Below are positions 53,648 to 64,000 of a stretch of DNA of 64,000 bases, in pieces; the stretch's first letter is position 1; each line of letters opens with the position of its first letter. Below the pieces are notes generated by a model. The model was not told the origin of the DNA, did no database searches, and worked only from the letters and a program-made list of their open reading frames with translations. The DNA is from Hexactinellida sp. DTS-2022 (Eukaryota > Porifera > Hexactinellida), in NCBI GenBank assembly GCA_028753945.1, contig JAPNXP010000005.1, positions 3,410,001-3,474,000 of the forward strand, given 5' to 3'. The translations under genes were made by a program, and so were the position numbers.

Positions 53648-56434
53648 ATGCCCAGTCACTGTTCAGCTCCCGGATGTAGAAGCAATTATGATGATGACGA
53701 GCGAATCCCAGTGTTCAAGATGTCACACAAACCAGACGAACTTCGACACGCTTGGATTCGAGCACTCCACAGAGATGATATTCATGAACTCAAGATTGTG
53801 CACGTTTGTTCCTTGCATTTTAAGGAAGAAGAAATTGAACGCACCTACAAGCTACCGAATGGCGTGGGACATATCGAGAGATGCCACGAAAGTACCTAAA
53901 GCTTAGAGAAGGAGCTGTACCATCCATTCTACCCGGATGCCCGAATTATTATTCTACACAAACTACCAACAAACGTAGTCGACTTTCTATTGAATCTAAA
54001 GAAGAAGAACTCTTCTCACAAGCATTACATCTTGGCCTGAAATCGAATATTGATGAGAATGAGAGGTTTTTATTGAACAGATTCCAGGATTTGCAAGATA
54101 AGTTACCAATTATTTGTATTTCTAATGTCATATCATATTGGTATCCCAATCCGAATTCTTTGATTTTTATGCGCCCTCGTTTAGATAATAACAAAATTCT
54201 AGTAAATATATATTTGACAGTAGAAATTGATTTATCCGTAAGACCATACCCTAATGGCCAAATTTTCCCGCTTTCACGAATTTTTGTGAGCGACACACGT
54301 CATCTTTAAACTTTATTAGATGAATTTGCAGTTATCTCTGATAGTTCTGAAATTGCAGTTATCTCTAAACGTCTCTTGTCTGTACTTCTAATGATTCTCA
54401 TATTGCATCTGCTGGAATTCATATACAACAAGTTATCGATAATATCAGTGATAAAAAGTCAGATGAAGAGTTCCACAATTCTCCGGGAATTTCAAAACTT
54501 CAATTTATTCATTGCCAACTTCAAAATAGTATAATTCCGAAAAAAAGGCGACGGAATAATATATTAACACAGGTATTATCCCTAAAAACACATCTAATTT
54601 CAGCTTCTTGTTATAAATATATCCAGAGTATGTCTTGCCTATCACATCAATACTTTAGAAAAATTGTATTCTTCTTTTGGACTTGATAGTGATTTCTTCA
54701 CATTTCTTAGACAATCTACGCACTATTTTTCTCCACAGCAAAAGCATGTAATAATTCAGATGGATGAAATACATGTGAAGTCCGACATTTCTTACAAAGG
54801 AGGTAAGATACTTGCTTCCAATCTTGATGCCGATGATCCTACGAAAACTGTTTTTGCTATTATGGTGTCCAGTTTGTGTAAGAAATGGTCGTGTGTTGTC
54901 AGTTTGCTTCCATGTTCTTCTGTCTCAGCTGAGAAGTTGTTTGGCACGATTAAATCTTGTATTTGTGATGTTGAGGATTGTGGCCTATTTGTCCAAATCA
55001 TTTCTACTGACAATTATCCTCTTAATGTGAAACTCTTTAAATTGTTTTCCCCTACTGCATGCTGGCAAACTGGAAACGCGAGTACCACATCCTTGTGGTA
55101 TAGACAGGAGCCTGTTTCTTACTTTTGACTTCGTGCATATTCTAAAAACTATTCGCAATAATTGGATTAATCAGCAATCTAATGGTAAACTCTTTTCTTA
55201 TCCTGATTTAGATTGCATCTCCATTGATCGATCCACCAATCCTTTGAAAATTTGTCATGCTTCTTTTCGTGATATTCGAATGCTATATAATTCAGAGAGG
55301 GATAGCTTGGCGAAACTCGCTCCACGTTTGACTCTAAAGTCTTGTTATCCATCTTGCCTCGAACGTCAAAATGTTAAACTTGTTTTAAAGGTAGTTAATG
55401 AATCCACTATTGCAGCTCTGGCTATTCAAAATGAACAACGCAGCCCAGCATTCAAATCCCATACATCCGAATTTGTTCAGATTTTATTATTTCTTTGCAA
55501 AATCTTTAATGTTAATATGCCATATAAACATGTTCGTTTAAATTATTCTTAATCTCGTTCTTTGATTTCTAATGATGACCGCTTTATTTTTCTAACGCGC
55601 ATTCTTAACTGGTTAGATGCCTGGCAATCATTGCCTGAGAAAGGAGGAAAATTGAGCAAGCAAACATTTACAAGCTTGAGACATGCTTGTCTAGTATTAC
55701 TTCAAATTACAAACTTCTTAACTGAAAACTGCGGCTATTCATTTCTCTTAACATCATTCCTGCAGACAGATCCATTCGAACACCATTTCGGTTTATATCG
55801 TATGATTTCAGGTTCCAACTATTACGTTTCTTATCTTCAGGTCATGGGATCGGAGTGGGAGTGTCGTCTTAAAGTTTCCAGCATCTTAAACTTGTTTTCC
55901 AGTCAGACTGTATCTAGCACATCTTCTTTACAAGAATTCATAGAATCATTCTCTTCTGTGGACAGCGTAGAATCTGACTGCGAGATTGATTTAGAGCCAT
56001 TTTTGAATGCAATATCAGACTTATCTATCATTGAGTGTAGTATCCAGGTCCTCCAGCCCTTAGCATTTATTGCGGGCTATTCAACACACCAATACTTGAA
56101 GCGTAGCAAGTCATGTAATATATGCCGAGATTTCTTAACTATTGATAAAGATCTTATAGACGATCTATCTATATCTCAATTTAAGCTTTTAGACCTCTCT
56201 GATCGCGGGTCCTTGAAATACCCTTCTGAGATCGTATTAGAATCCATTGTTATCGTTTGGAAGATTTTTATTACCATAAAGAATAATAATGAACTGATGG
56301 CGAAGTTATTGGAGGGACCATCTAGGAAAATTCTTGTCGAGCTCTCAACTAATTCTGTTTTGGATTGTAATATCTGTGATTTCTGGAATAATAGCTGTTT
56401 GTTTGTTCAATTGTTGGCTGCCACATCCTTATGA
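53648..56434 (+). pseudogene. THAP/P-element transposase, copy D
   Basis: Intact THAP finger at the start: C5, C10, W36, C54, H57 in MPSHCSAPGC to VCSLHFKEEE. A frameshift near 53880 leads into GAVPSILPGCPNYYS, a linker, and a TAA at 54307. Core pieces follow: TLEKLYSSFGLDSDF, IIQMDEIHVKSDISYKGGKI (54758-54816), FAIMVSSLCKKW, ISTDNYPLNVKLFKLF, HILKTIRNNWINQ (55135), LERQNVKLVLKVVNEST. The C-terminal frame 55562-56434 has QTDPFEHHFGLYRMISG with the expected Glu, then RSKSCNICRDFLTIDKDL, DRGSLKYPSEIVLESIVIVW and a stop. At least four disruptions. It is intron-free where copy C has its intron. Confidence 0.85.
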
Positions 56435-57316
56435 AACTTGTATTTTGTTGTTGTTAACTGTTTTCTAGCAAATATAGCTAAAAATTGTAACTCAATGGTG
56501 ATTTCTAAGGGTATGGACAAACTAAACTGAAAAATTTGGAAACTATCATTGCCGAGTTTCTGGAGAGCTTCGACGGATTACTCTATTGAATTCAGTACTA
56601 GATGAAATAATAATAATTATTATTAATCAATACATATATACTACTACAGTAGGACCTCGTTAGTACGAACACGGTTAATACGAATTTCCGGATATGAAGA
56701 ACAGTTCCACAAAATCAGATCCCTACAATGGCGATTGAATAGGTAATACTCCGGTTAATACGAATTCCGGATAAAGCGAACAAAATTTGATCGACCGTTG
56801 GTATAGACTGTACGTGTACATATATAGTAATAATGTATAATTATATTTGTATTCTAGGCCGGAGTAATTTCCTTCCGCCGGCCTTGGGCATCCAAACCTT
56901 GAGGGCCACGTTACTGTGAATTAAATTTTTAGATCTGATCCTTCGTAATGTAGTGGTAAATATCTTTCCGGTCATGGCCTGCCCTGGTATTATTAATCAA
57001 TAAATAAAAGTGACTAAGGCAAATAAAATGAATAAACTCACTTGAATTGAAAGAATAGACTTGGAGAAATAAAGAAGAGTGCAAAAAATGAAATGAGAAG
57101 AAAATGGAGAAGCGAAATATGATGTGAAGTAAAAAGATGTTTGAAAATCTGAAAGTGAGAATGTGTGTTTAAAAAAAAACTGAAAAAAAGTGTTTGAGAT
57201 TTGAATTAATTTGAAGAAAATCAAGTAGAAGAAATGGAGTGTATCATTTATAGGGAGAACGCATTGAATTATAAACAAAAGGCATAATAATTAGTATCTG
57301 TTGATAGAAAGAGTTG
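56435..57316. other. Non-coding, with MITE and purine-rich tract
   Basis: 56647-56810 is a diverged MITE (listed separately). 57000-57245 is strongly purine-rich on the + strand. Its minus-strand frame (Phe/Ser/Leu) is a composition artefact. No gene. Confidence 0.5.
56647..56810. mobile_element. Diverged pogo-type MITE
   Basis: Left end CAGTAGGACCTCGTTAGTAC after TA; right end CGTTGGTATAGACTG before TA, only weakly inverted. CGGTTAATACGAATT occurs twice inside. A relative lies within 23200-23300. Confidence 0.55.
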
Positions 57317-57707
57317 ACAACATATTCTACACTATGGATATTGTATAAGTAAGCAAATCATCATTGTAAGCCGATTTAGTGAAATTTCTGTCTTAATCAC
57401 AACTTTTTTTTAAATATCATGTGAATATTTTGTTTTGAAAATAACATGTCAAGTTGTCATAGGTGAGATATATACTTGATTGAAAAAGGAAAATTTGATG
57501 TAAATAATCTTTTGAGTTATGATGGTCTAAATTGGAGCGAAAATAGCTAAGTCATCTTCAGGAATTTTGGCATTTTTGGATGATATATGGGATGTCACAA
57601 CTTAAATCTTTCCACTGAAGTGATAATTTTTCAAGTACAACGTAACTATTTTGGGTTATTAGCATAAACGCGAGGTCTGCGAATCCGCCAATAAGATAAC
57701 ACTCGTG
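57317..57707. repeat. Repeat R2, copy 2 (empty site)
   Basis: Inverted homologue of 42085-42645, ending at ATAAGATAACACTCGTGG. It has no MITE at TATATATCTCACC (read inverted, about 57464-57476), so it is the empty-site reference for 42338-42504. Confidence 0.8.
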
Positions 57708-59813
57708 GTAAGGAGACTCAAAGTAATATATGGCCAGTTCTATTGGATGTCTCTACGAAGTTATTCAGAGCGCTCCAAATTATTTATCCTCATGACTGGA
57801 AGCCCATAAAAAGTTTTCAAAAAAATTTCTCCGAAGATTCTATGGTATATTCTTGTCAGAAAAGGTCAAAACGTCCCAAATCAGTTTGAAATTCGGAAAA
57901 GGACACTAAACCACATGGCACCGGTAATTTGTAATGGGTAAAAATACATTTTTTATATACTAGTAATCCTGGTAAAGCCGTCTAAAATCAGCAACTGTTA
58001 GTGTCCGGAAGTTAGAACTAAGCTCTAGGGAATATTTTACTTTTGCCTAAGTCATAAAATTGTGCCACATAACAATTCCATATATGGTATACAAAATCAT
58101 AAAATTTAAAACTTCAGGTATGTAGTCCCAGTCTGTTGCCTAGTGAATTTGTCTTGATAAATAAACATCGTTACATGGTTAGAGCTAGTTGCCACGACTT
58201 CTCATTCGTGAGAAAATTAATTGGTCCGTCATCAAAAGTGGCGCATCCATATATATGGTCAAAAAATAATAAAATGCAAAAATGCAATTTTCGAGGGTCA
58301 ACTGTTTAGAGCCATTCTAATAGGTCTAAATTCAAATTTGCTAAGGAATATGATCGAATTTTACTGACTTATAGATGATGGCCAATTTTTGCCCCCTGCA
58401 GGGGTTGAATTTACGGTGCAACTTCAGTAATAAACACCTCCAAGATTTCGTGGAGTTAGGCTAAAACACTGTATGCACACGTCTAGAACTCGATAAATGA
58501 TGAAGATAGACCAAAAGAAACCCAAAATCGGACAATAATTGACAAAGTTACGGCCAAAATCAGTTATAAGCCAAACCCTATGGAGAAAATTGATAACATC
58601 ACAGAAGCCTTTTATACTGTAAACAATGCTATTACAGTAGTTACTCTTATGCATACAAGCTAAATTTGACTATTACAGAACACATATCTTTATATGTGTC
58701 AATTTCAACTCTCTATTTTTTACTTTTCAAATTTCTGAAGATATCAATTTGTTGCAATCATATCCTAATTATTGCCTACAACATTACTAGATATTTGAAA
58801 TCAATTTTTAATTGCACCATCATCAGTTAGACTACCCGTATTTTAATAAGAATATTGATCACTTACCAAAGTAACTTCGACAAATAACTAGTACAATTAT
58901 TTGATGGGGGTACGCTACCTAAACGTAACAATTAAATTAAAAGTTAACTGAGGTAGGCAAGCAAGCTAATCGTCTGTAATTAATAACTGTTGGAGCTGCT
59001 AATGGGCGTACTATCGTACATATGGATAAAATATACAAATTGCATATATTGGTATGCGCTGTCATATTGTGCTCAACCACCTAGGAAGCGTTAATTAAGC
59101 TATAATTCTACATTAAAAACTATATTATAAATGCATTTCTAATGTAATACTTTTGGATGAATCAACTGCATTACATTTAATTCTCTCTAATAGTACACTT
59201 TCTAATACTCTAGTTCTCTACTGGTCCACTTCTATAATTTCTTACTTTTCTCATCGTGTTTATATGAATTTAGTGATTGTATGTGTATGCGAGATTATAT
59301 TTGAATGTACTAATACTCTGACAATACCGTATATTAGTTACATTACCTTTGATGTTACTTAATTAAGACTAAATTCTTTATTAGTCCATGTTCTCTAATA
59401 GTCCACCTGTGTCGTTTTCCCACTGGTGGACTATTAGAGAGACAATACAGTACTGAAGTAAATAACTACTCTAGACAGTTGAGAATCTTGAGATATACGC
59501 AGTATTTCAGATAGCCTTTGCAAATCTGCTCACCTTTGGGTTCGCAAATTAAACTATTTCTTATCTAAACAATACTAAAATCCCTATTTGCCTAGCTGAA
59601 TGGATATGGGAACGATAACAAATTTGTAGTTGATATATAGCGCACCCAGATGAAAGCCTGATAATATGATATAAATATATATATATATTCTATTCTGTAG
59701 ATCTGTACTCACCCACCCTGTTTGCACTTGAATTGATATATAACTAGACAATTGTTGTAATTAATATTTTATTGATAAATTAACACATAATATATATACA
59801 TATTTACAAATTT
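57708..59813. other. Non-coding stretch
   Basis: No gene seen. The hairpin CTCTAATAGTCCACC / GGTGGACTATTAGAG (59393-59407, 59425-59439) followed by a CAATACAGTA end looks like part of a pogo-type MITE. A related GTGGACTATTAGA pair occurs near 31878 and 31900. Confidence 0.45.
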
Positions 59814-60700
59814 CCAACTGACTTTCTTCTCTTGACCTGTATTCTCTAACATCAAACTACCAACACACAATTAACTGGTTACGGGATTATGGCCTTTTAG
59901 CTCGTGCAATGCAATGCAAATGTGGGGAGGAAATGTATGAGGGTGCCTACGCCAACTCCCAGGATGGTTACAAGTGGAAATGTCGCGCATGCAAGAGTTC
60001 CTGTTCAATCCGTTTTGGTTCCTTCTTTCATCCTTCCAAACTCTCGCTTACTTCGCTTCTCCAATTCATGTATCTCTGGTGTGAGGACATTCAGTAACAC
60101 GCTATTATCGAGAAGCAGTTGCAGTGGGCACCAGCTACTGGTGTTGATTGGTAGAACTTTATGAGGGATATCTGTGTTGAAGAGATCATACAAGATGCTG
60201 AACCCTTAGGTGGTCCCGGGATTATCGTGGAGATTGATGAATCCAAGTTCGGCAAACGTAAATACAACCGCGGAAGATTAGTAGTGGGGACTTGGGTTTT
60301 TGGAATAGTCGAGAGAGATTCAGGCCGAATGGTTATGTTATGTGTACCAGATAGATCTGCTGCAACTCTGCTACCCCTTATCCAGCATTACGTCCTACCT
60401 GGCTCCGTAGTCTACTCAGATGAGTGGGCTGCATACAATATCTTGGCTCATACACCCCAGTACACGCATCACACTGTGAACCATAGTGAGAACTTCGTGA
60501 ATCCAACTACTGGTGTGCACACTCAAGGAATTGAAGGTAGCTGGAACATTGTTAAGAAAAGAATGAGAAGAGGATCAACTACTAATCCTGATGAACTGTT
60601 GGAAACACATCTGGCTGAGGGTTGTTGGAGGAGGAGAAACAAGGATAACATCTTTAACAACATCATAAAAGGGATCCGAAACTTATATCCAGTCGTTTGA
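59814..60700 (+). pseudogene. IS1595/ISXO2-type transposase 2, dead
   Basis: Nearly identical to the gene at 62393-63325, in opposite orientation, but starting only at the codon equivalent to Pro16. A 1-bp deletion occurs near 59832. A TCA-to-TAA change ends the zinc-ribbon part at about 60095 (EDIQ-stop), and an AAG-to-TAG change at about 60152 follows. Downstream, the catalytic part is undamaged: VEIDESKFG, VYSDEWAAYN, GIEGSWNIVKKRMRR. Homology to its partner ends at the stop codon and neither flank is shared. Confidence 0.88.
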
Positions 60701-61013
60701 TCTCATCGGTTTAGGTTCGTTAATCTATATTAGCATTCTATTATATTATTCTTAAATACGAGTACTGCGACCGGAAATTGAATTGATGAAATATTATTAT
60801 TATAATGTCAACGAGCCTTTCGGTCTCGGTCGATTCGCCACGGACAACCACTACGCGGTTTCTCTTTTTTTAATAGACAATAAATCTCAATATGCTTACC
60901 TATTGTAACAATTTGAAAGCTATTCTACATTCCAATTATAATTGCTCTTTCTATTTGCATATAACCTTAGTACAATCTCAACAAAATTGTTAACAAACTA
61001 AGAAATAAATTTA
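60701..61013. other. Non-coding stretch
   Basis: No gene. It includes AACGAGCCTTTCGGTCTCGG (60811-60830), a small hairpin-like GC block. Confidence 0.4.
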
Positions 61014-61154
61014 TAGTGGTAGTTCGCTTAATAGCAACCCGTGTTTGTCTATAAATCTGGTTGCTAATAGGCGAATGTTGCTAATTGGGGAATGAAATTA
61101 ACAGTTTTCACGCTCGGGATCTTAAAAGCGGTTGCTAATAAAGCAACTCCACTG
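61014..61154. mobile_element. pogo-type MITE (GCTAATAGCAACC ends)
   Basis: Left TAGTGGTAGTTCGCTTAATA and right TAATAAAGCAACTCCACTG are inverted with mismatches. TA lies on both sides (61012-61013, 61155-61156). GTTGCTAAT(A/T)GG is repeated. Related words (GTTGCTAATAGGGAAGTTGC) recur at 61503-61522. Confidence 0.72.
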
Positions 61155-61700
61155 TATATATATATATATCAAGATTTAAAACTCTGTATTTGGAACAGTT
61201 ATTTTATTTCGGTGAGTTTTATATAGTAGTCCACTTCTAAATTTGCCTATGTTAATACTAATGATCAGTGTATTATACAGCCATTTGTAAATACGCTCCT
61301 AATCCTGGTATGATCCAATTTCCATACGCCTAAATCACAAATTAATGTTACGGTATAGGAGAAGATTCCAAATTTTCGCGCTCCTAAATTCAAATTTTCC
61401 TAATATCATGCTCCAAAAGGAGCGTCTCGCGCTCCTGGATAATTCCTTGCTAATGATACAATGGAGTTCCTTCATTAAGAACTCTGGTTTCGTTGCAAGA
61501 ATAGTTGCTAATAGGGAAGTTGCTTTACTCATCACCATTTCTACTATGAAGTAAGTAGAAAGGGACGTATATACATCCCTTTCTACCATTTCCCATCGTT
61601 TAGGCTTGTCTACCTGTATTCCCGATGCAAGCTGAAGTTTGGGTTTTTATTTTATTTTCCGTAATTTGCTTCCCTATTTTTGTAAACAACAACATAAATA
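61155..61700. other. Non-coding stretch
   Basis: GAGCG/CGCTCC words near 61379-61437 recall the subterminal blocks of 21409-21930. No complete element or gene was resolved. Confidence 0.4.
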
Positions 61701-61768
61701 CAGTGTACTCCGCTTAATTGGGACACCTATGTTCCAGGCCAATTGTCCCAATTAAGCGGAGTACACTG
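61701..61768. mobile_element. 68-bp palindromic pogo-type MITE
   Basis: 26-bp perfect inverted ends beginning CAGTGTACTCCGCTTAATTG, 16 bp between them, TA on both sides (61699-61700, 61769-61770). It shares CTCCGCTTAAT with 1544-1723 and 8719-8902. Confidence 0.92.
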
Positions 61769-61825
61769 TATACATATGTATTATAAATTTGAAAATGCGG
61801 TAGTCGTAATCAGCATAATTATGTA

Positions 61826-62244
61826 CAAGGCTGGATTCGGTTAACCGGCTAACCGGTTAACCGTTGCTGACATCGGTTAACGGTTAGAGATTTTATTAAC
61901 CAGCTAGCCGGTCTGTTGAATATCAGCAGAGTTATTGGGAAATTAATGTATATAGTATTAAAATCTTTTGAATTTTATCAGAATATGTTAGTCCTAAATC
62001 CATTTCTCAAACCACTAATAAATTTTCTTAGACAACATTGATTTAAATTTACCTAAAGCACGAAATGTATTAGTTAATATACTTATGCGGTTATACTTTA
62101 TACATCTGAGTCTTATTCTGTAGTATAATCAAATTTTTATAAAGGATTTATTGTATTGAGTAGGATGGGCGGTTAACCGGTTAACCGTGGCGAGAAAATG
62201 AAATGTAACCGTAACTTCACATCGGTTAACCAACCCCACCCTTG
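61826..62244. mobile_element. hAT-type MITE with CGGTTAACCG repeats
   Basis: Ends (C)AAGGCTGGATTCGGTTAACC and CGGTTAACCAACCCCACCCTTG-type (last bases CCACCCTTG) are inverted. TTATGTAC occurs at both borders (61819-61826, 62245-62252), sharing one C with the terminus. GGTTAACCGG words are dense near both ends. Confidence 0.78.
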
Positions 62245-62252
62245 TTATGTAC

Positions 62253-62392
62253 CTATTAGGAGATTTGGAAGTTTGTTTCAATTTAAATGCTGTTTCAATT
62301 CCCCCATCACTTTAATACAACCCGACAAACAAACAAGCAACCTCACAGCACTTGACTTTTAATAATATATATATAATCGTTTAGATACTGAG
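62253..62392. other. Short non-coding spacer
   Basis: AT-rich spacer directly downstream of the transposase stop. It shares nothing with the 3' flank of the copy at 59814-60700. Confidence 0.4.
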
Positions 62393-63325
62393 TCAAAACA
62401 CTGGATATAAGTTTCGGATCCCTTTTATGATGTTGTTAAAGATGTTATCCTTGTTTCTCCTCCTCCAACAACCCTCAGCCAGATGTGTTTCCAACAGTTC
62501 ATCAGGATTAGTAGTTGATCCTCTTCTCATTCTTTTCTTAACAATGTTCCAGCTACCTTCAATTCCTTGAGTGTGCACACCAGTAGTTGGATTCACGAAG
62601 TTCTCACTATGGTTCACAGTGTGATGCGTGTACTGGGGTGTATGAGCCAAGATATTGTATGCAGCCCACTCATCTGAGTAGACTACGGAGCCAGGTAGGA
62701 CGTAATGCTGGATAAGGGGTAGCAGAGTTGCAGCAGATCTATCTGGTACACATAACATAACCATTCGGCCTGAATCTCTCTCGACTATTCCAAAAACCCA
62801 AGTCCCCACTACTAATCTTCCGCGGTTGTATTTACGTTTGCCGAACTTGGATTCATCAATCTCCACGATAATCCCGGGACCACCTAAGGGTTCAGCATCT
62901 TGTATGATCTCTTCAACACAGATATCCCTCATAAAGTTCTTCCAATCAACAACAGTAGCTGGTGCCCACTGCAACTGCTTCTCGATAATAGCGTGTGACT
63001 GAATGTCCTCACACCAGAGATACATGAATTGGAGAAGCGAAGTAAGCGAGAGTTTGGAAGGATGAAAGAAGGAACCAAAACGGATTGAACAGGAACTCTT
63101 GCATGCGCGACATTTCCACTTGTAACCATCCTGGGAGTTGGCGTAGGCACCCTCATACATTTCCTCCCCACATTTGCATTGCATTGCACGAGCTAAAAGG
63201 CCATAATCCCGTAACCAGTTAATTGTGTGTTGGTAGTTTGATGTTAGAGAATACAGGTGAGGGAGAAGAAAGTCAGTTGGGATGTCGGAAATTATAGTTG
63301 GGATTTGTAATGGGATGTAATCCAT
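62393..63325 (-). CDS. IS1595/ISXO2-type DDE transposase 3, intact
   Basis: A 310-aa uninterrupted frame starting MDYIPLQIPTIISD. Zinc ribbon C50, C52, C72, C75. Catalytic triad Asp157 (VEIDESKFGKRKY), Asp218 (VVYSDEWAAYN), Glu256 (TQGIEGSWN), with VNHSENFVNPTTGVHTQ before the Glu as in the family. The C-terminus (EGCWRRRNKDNIFNNIIKGI) aligns with gene 1 at 17295. Length matches full-size IS1595/Merlin-type transposases. No TIR or TSD was recognised. It may be active, recently active, or a host-kept copy. Confidence 0.88.
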   Translation of the reverse strand: MDYIPLQIPTIISDIPTDFLLPHLYSLTSNYQHTINWLRDYGLLARAMQCKCGEEMYEGAYANSQDGYKWKCRACKSSCSIRFGSFFHPSKLSLTSLLQFMYLWCEDIQSHAIIEKQLQWAPATVVDWKNFMRDICVEEIIQDAEPLGGPGIIVEIDESKFGKRKYNRGRLVVGTWVFGIVERDSGRMVMLCVPDRSAATLLPLIQHYVLPGSVVYSDEWAAYNILAHTPQYTHHTVNHSENFVNPTTGVHTQGIEGSWNIVKKRMRRGSTTNPDELLETHLAEGCWRRRNKDNIFNNIIKGIRNLYPVF

Positions 63326-64000
63326 TTAAAGTTTAGAATAAAATTAATCTGTGTTTATATACTATTTTTTTCCTAACGTAGTAACAATATTTAATGTTTG
63401 GAATGCACTGTGGTTGCTAGAAGAAACAATATCTAGTTAGTAACGACAATTTTGCACATTACAATGCAAACACATTCTTTACGCACAGACTCGTATCTAA
63501 AGTCGATTATCTAGACAATAATCTGTTTTAATAATTTTATTTATATTATTAAACTAAGACTGTGTTAATTAATAAGGCCAGGTAAAATGAATTAATTGTA
63601 TATCAATCAGATTGTTTCATAAAATACCGATTGCGGGCGGGATTTTTATTTTATTTTGTATTTCAGTAATATGCAAATACACGTATCAGTATCCTATACT
63701 AAACAATATTAATTTTAATTTAATTAGAATTCACATGACAATGCCAATTAATTAAACGTAATGCCCTCAATACATGACTTATTAAAAATTGATACAATAG
63801 GAGTACTTTACACAAGTTTATAGCTAATATTTGTACAATTTGGTTCAGAAGATACTAAAAGAAATATCCGGACGGGGGTGAATTTTGGGACGGACGGGGA
63901 TTATAAATTAGTTATTTTGTTAATATGGCCTAAAATAATATTTTAATAGAAATAGTCTCTACGCGATTTTAAAAGATTACACTGAGCAGGCGGTTTCAGA
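63326..64000. other. Non-coding right edge
   Basis: AT-rich. GGACGGGGGTGAATTTTGGG and ACGGACGGGGA (63870-63900) stand out as a GC-rich patch, possibly an element end. No gene. Confidence 0.4.

Noticed and set aside
53574..53906. 110-codon ORF overlapping the THAP start of P copy D
   Set aside because: It is a frame-shifted shadow; the THAP residues are encoded in the 53648 frame.
56997..57278. 93-codon Phe/Ser-rich minus-strand ORF
   Set aside because: It arises from a purine-rich tract on the + strand, has very low complexity and no domain.
1..64000. tRNA, rRNA or retroelement (LTR/LINE) genes
   Set aside because: No tRNA cloverleaf, rRNA core sequence, reverse transcriptase motif or paired LTRs were recognised by eye.

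Overview
The window reads as AT-rich nuclear DNA of a eukaryote, most likely an invertebrate metazoan. The reasons are an ankyrin-repeat exon with a GTAAGT donor, a 59-bp intron with a TACTAAT branch site inside a transposase gene, and a transposon community typical of animals (THAP/P-element, hAT, PIF/Harbinger, MULE, IS1595/Merlin-like, Transib/RAG1-like, pogo/Tigger and Tc1-type MITEs). I cannot name the species. No rRNA, tRNA, CRISPR array or bacterial-style operon was seen. Only three reading frames look uninterrupted: a 635-codon Ser/Asn-rich orphan ORF (1897-3804) and two IS1595-type transposases (17295-18236 and 62393-63325). Almost everything else is mobile-element sequence in various states of decay.

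Layout. 0-4.7 kb: orphan ORF and flanks. 4.7-7.8 kb: a ~20-bp satellite split by a hAT element, then a broken MULE transposase. 8.7-11.8 kb: a MITE and a decayed PIF/Harbinger element (Myb-like gene on +, transposase on -). 13.3-16.4 kb: THAP/P transposase copy A and its 5' region. 17.3-18.2 kb: IS1595-type gene 1. 18.6-25.2 kb: Tc1-type MITE, a MULE-like fold-back element and a deep stack of hAT elements. 27-28.8 kb: divergent P transposase. 30.4-33.7 kb: a broken uncharacterised gene with two hAT MITE insertions. 36.8-39.1 kb: hAT transposon whose transposase has a single nonsense codon. 39.3-41 kb: ankyrin exon between two copies of one MITE. 41.6-44.6 kb: THAP fragment, repeats, a hAT tail. 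45-53.6 kb: P copy C, split by a RING-finger MULE and by a Transib/RAG1-like transposon. 53.6-56.4 kb: P copy D. 59.8-63.3 kb: two almost identical IS1595-type genes, one dead.

The most notable object is the Transib/RAG1-like element at 50066-53246. It has CACAGTG/CACAATG ends, a perfect 5-bp duplication (CATAA) and a RAG1-core-like transposase retaining all three expected acidic residues. It is damaged only by one in-frame TAA and a 185-bp hAT MITE whose removal restores the frame. It landed exactly on the start codon of a P-element transposase.

A second theme is that insertion histories can be read directly. At least a dozen elements have target-site duplications that I could align base by base, and three have an empty site elsewhere in the window. 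Functions are inferred from protein motifs read by eye; no database search was run.
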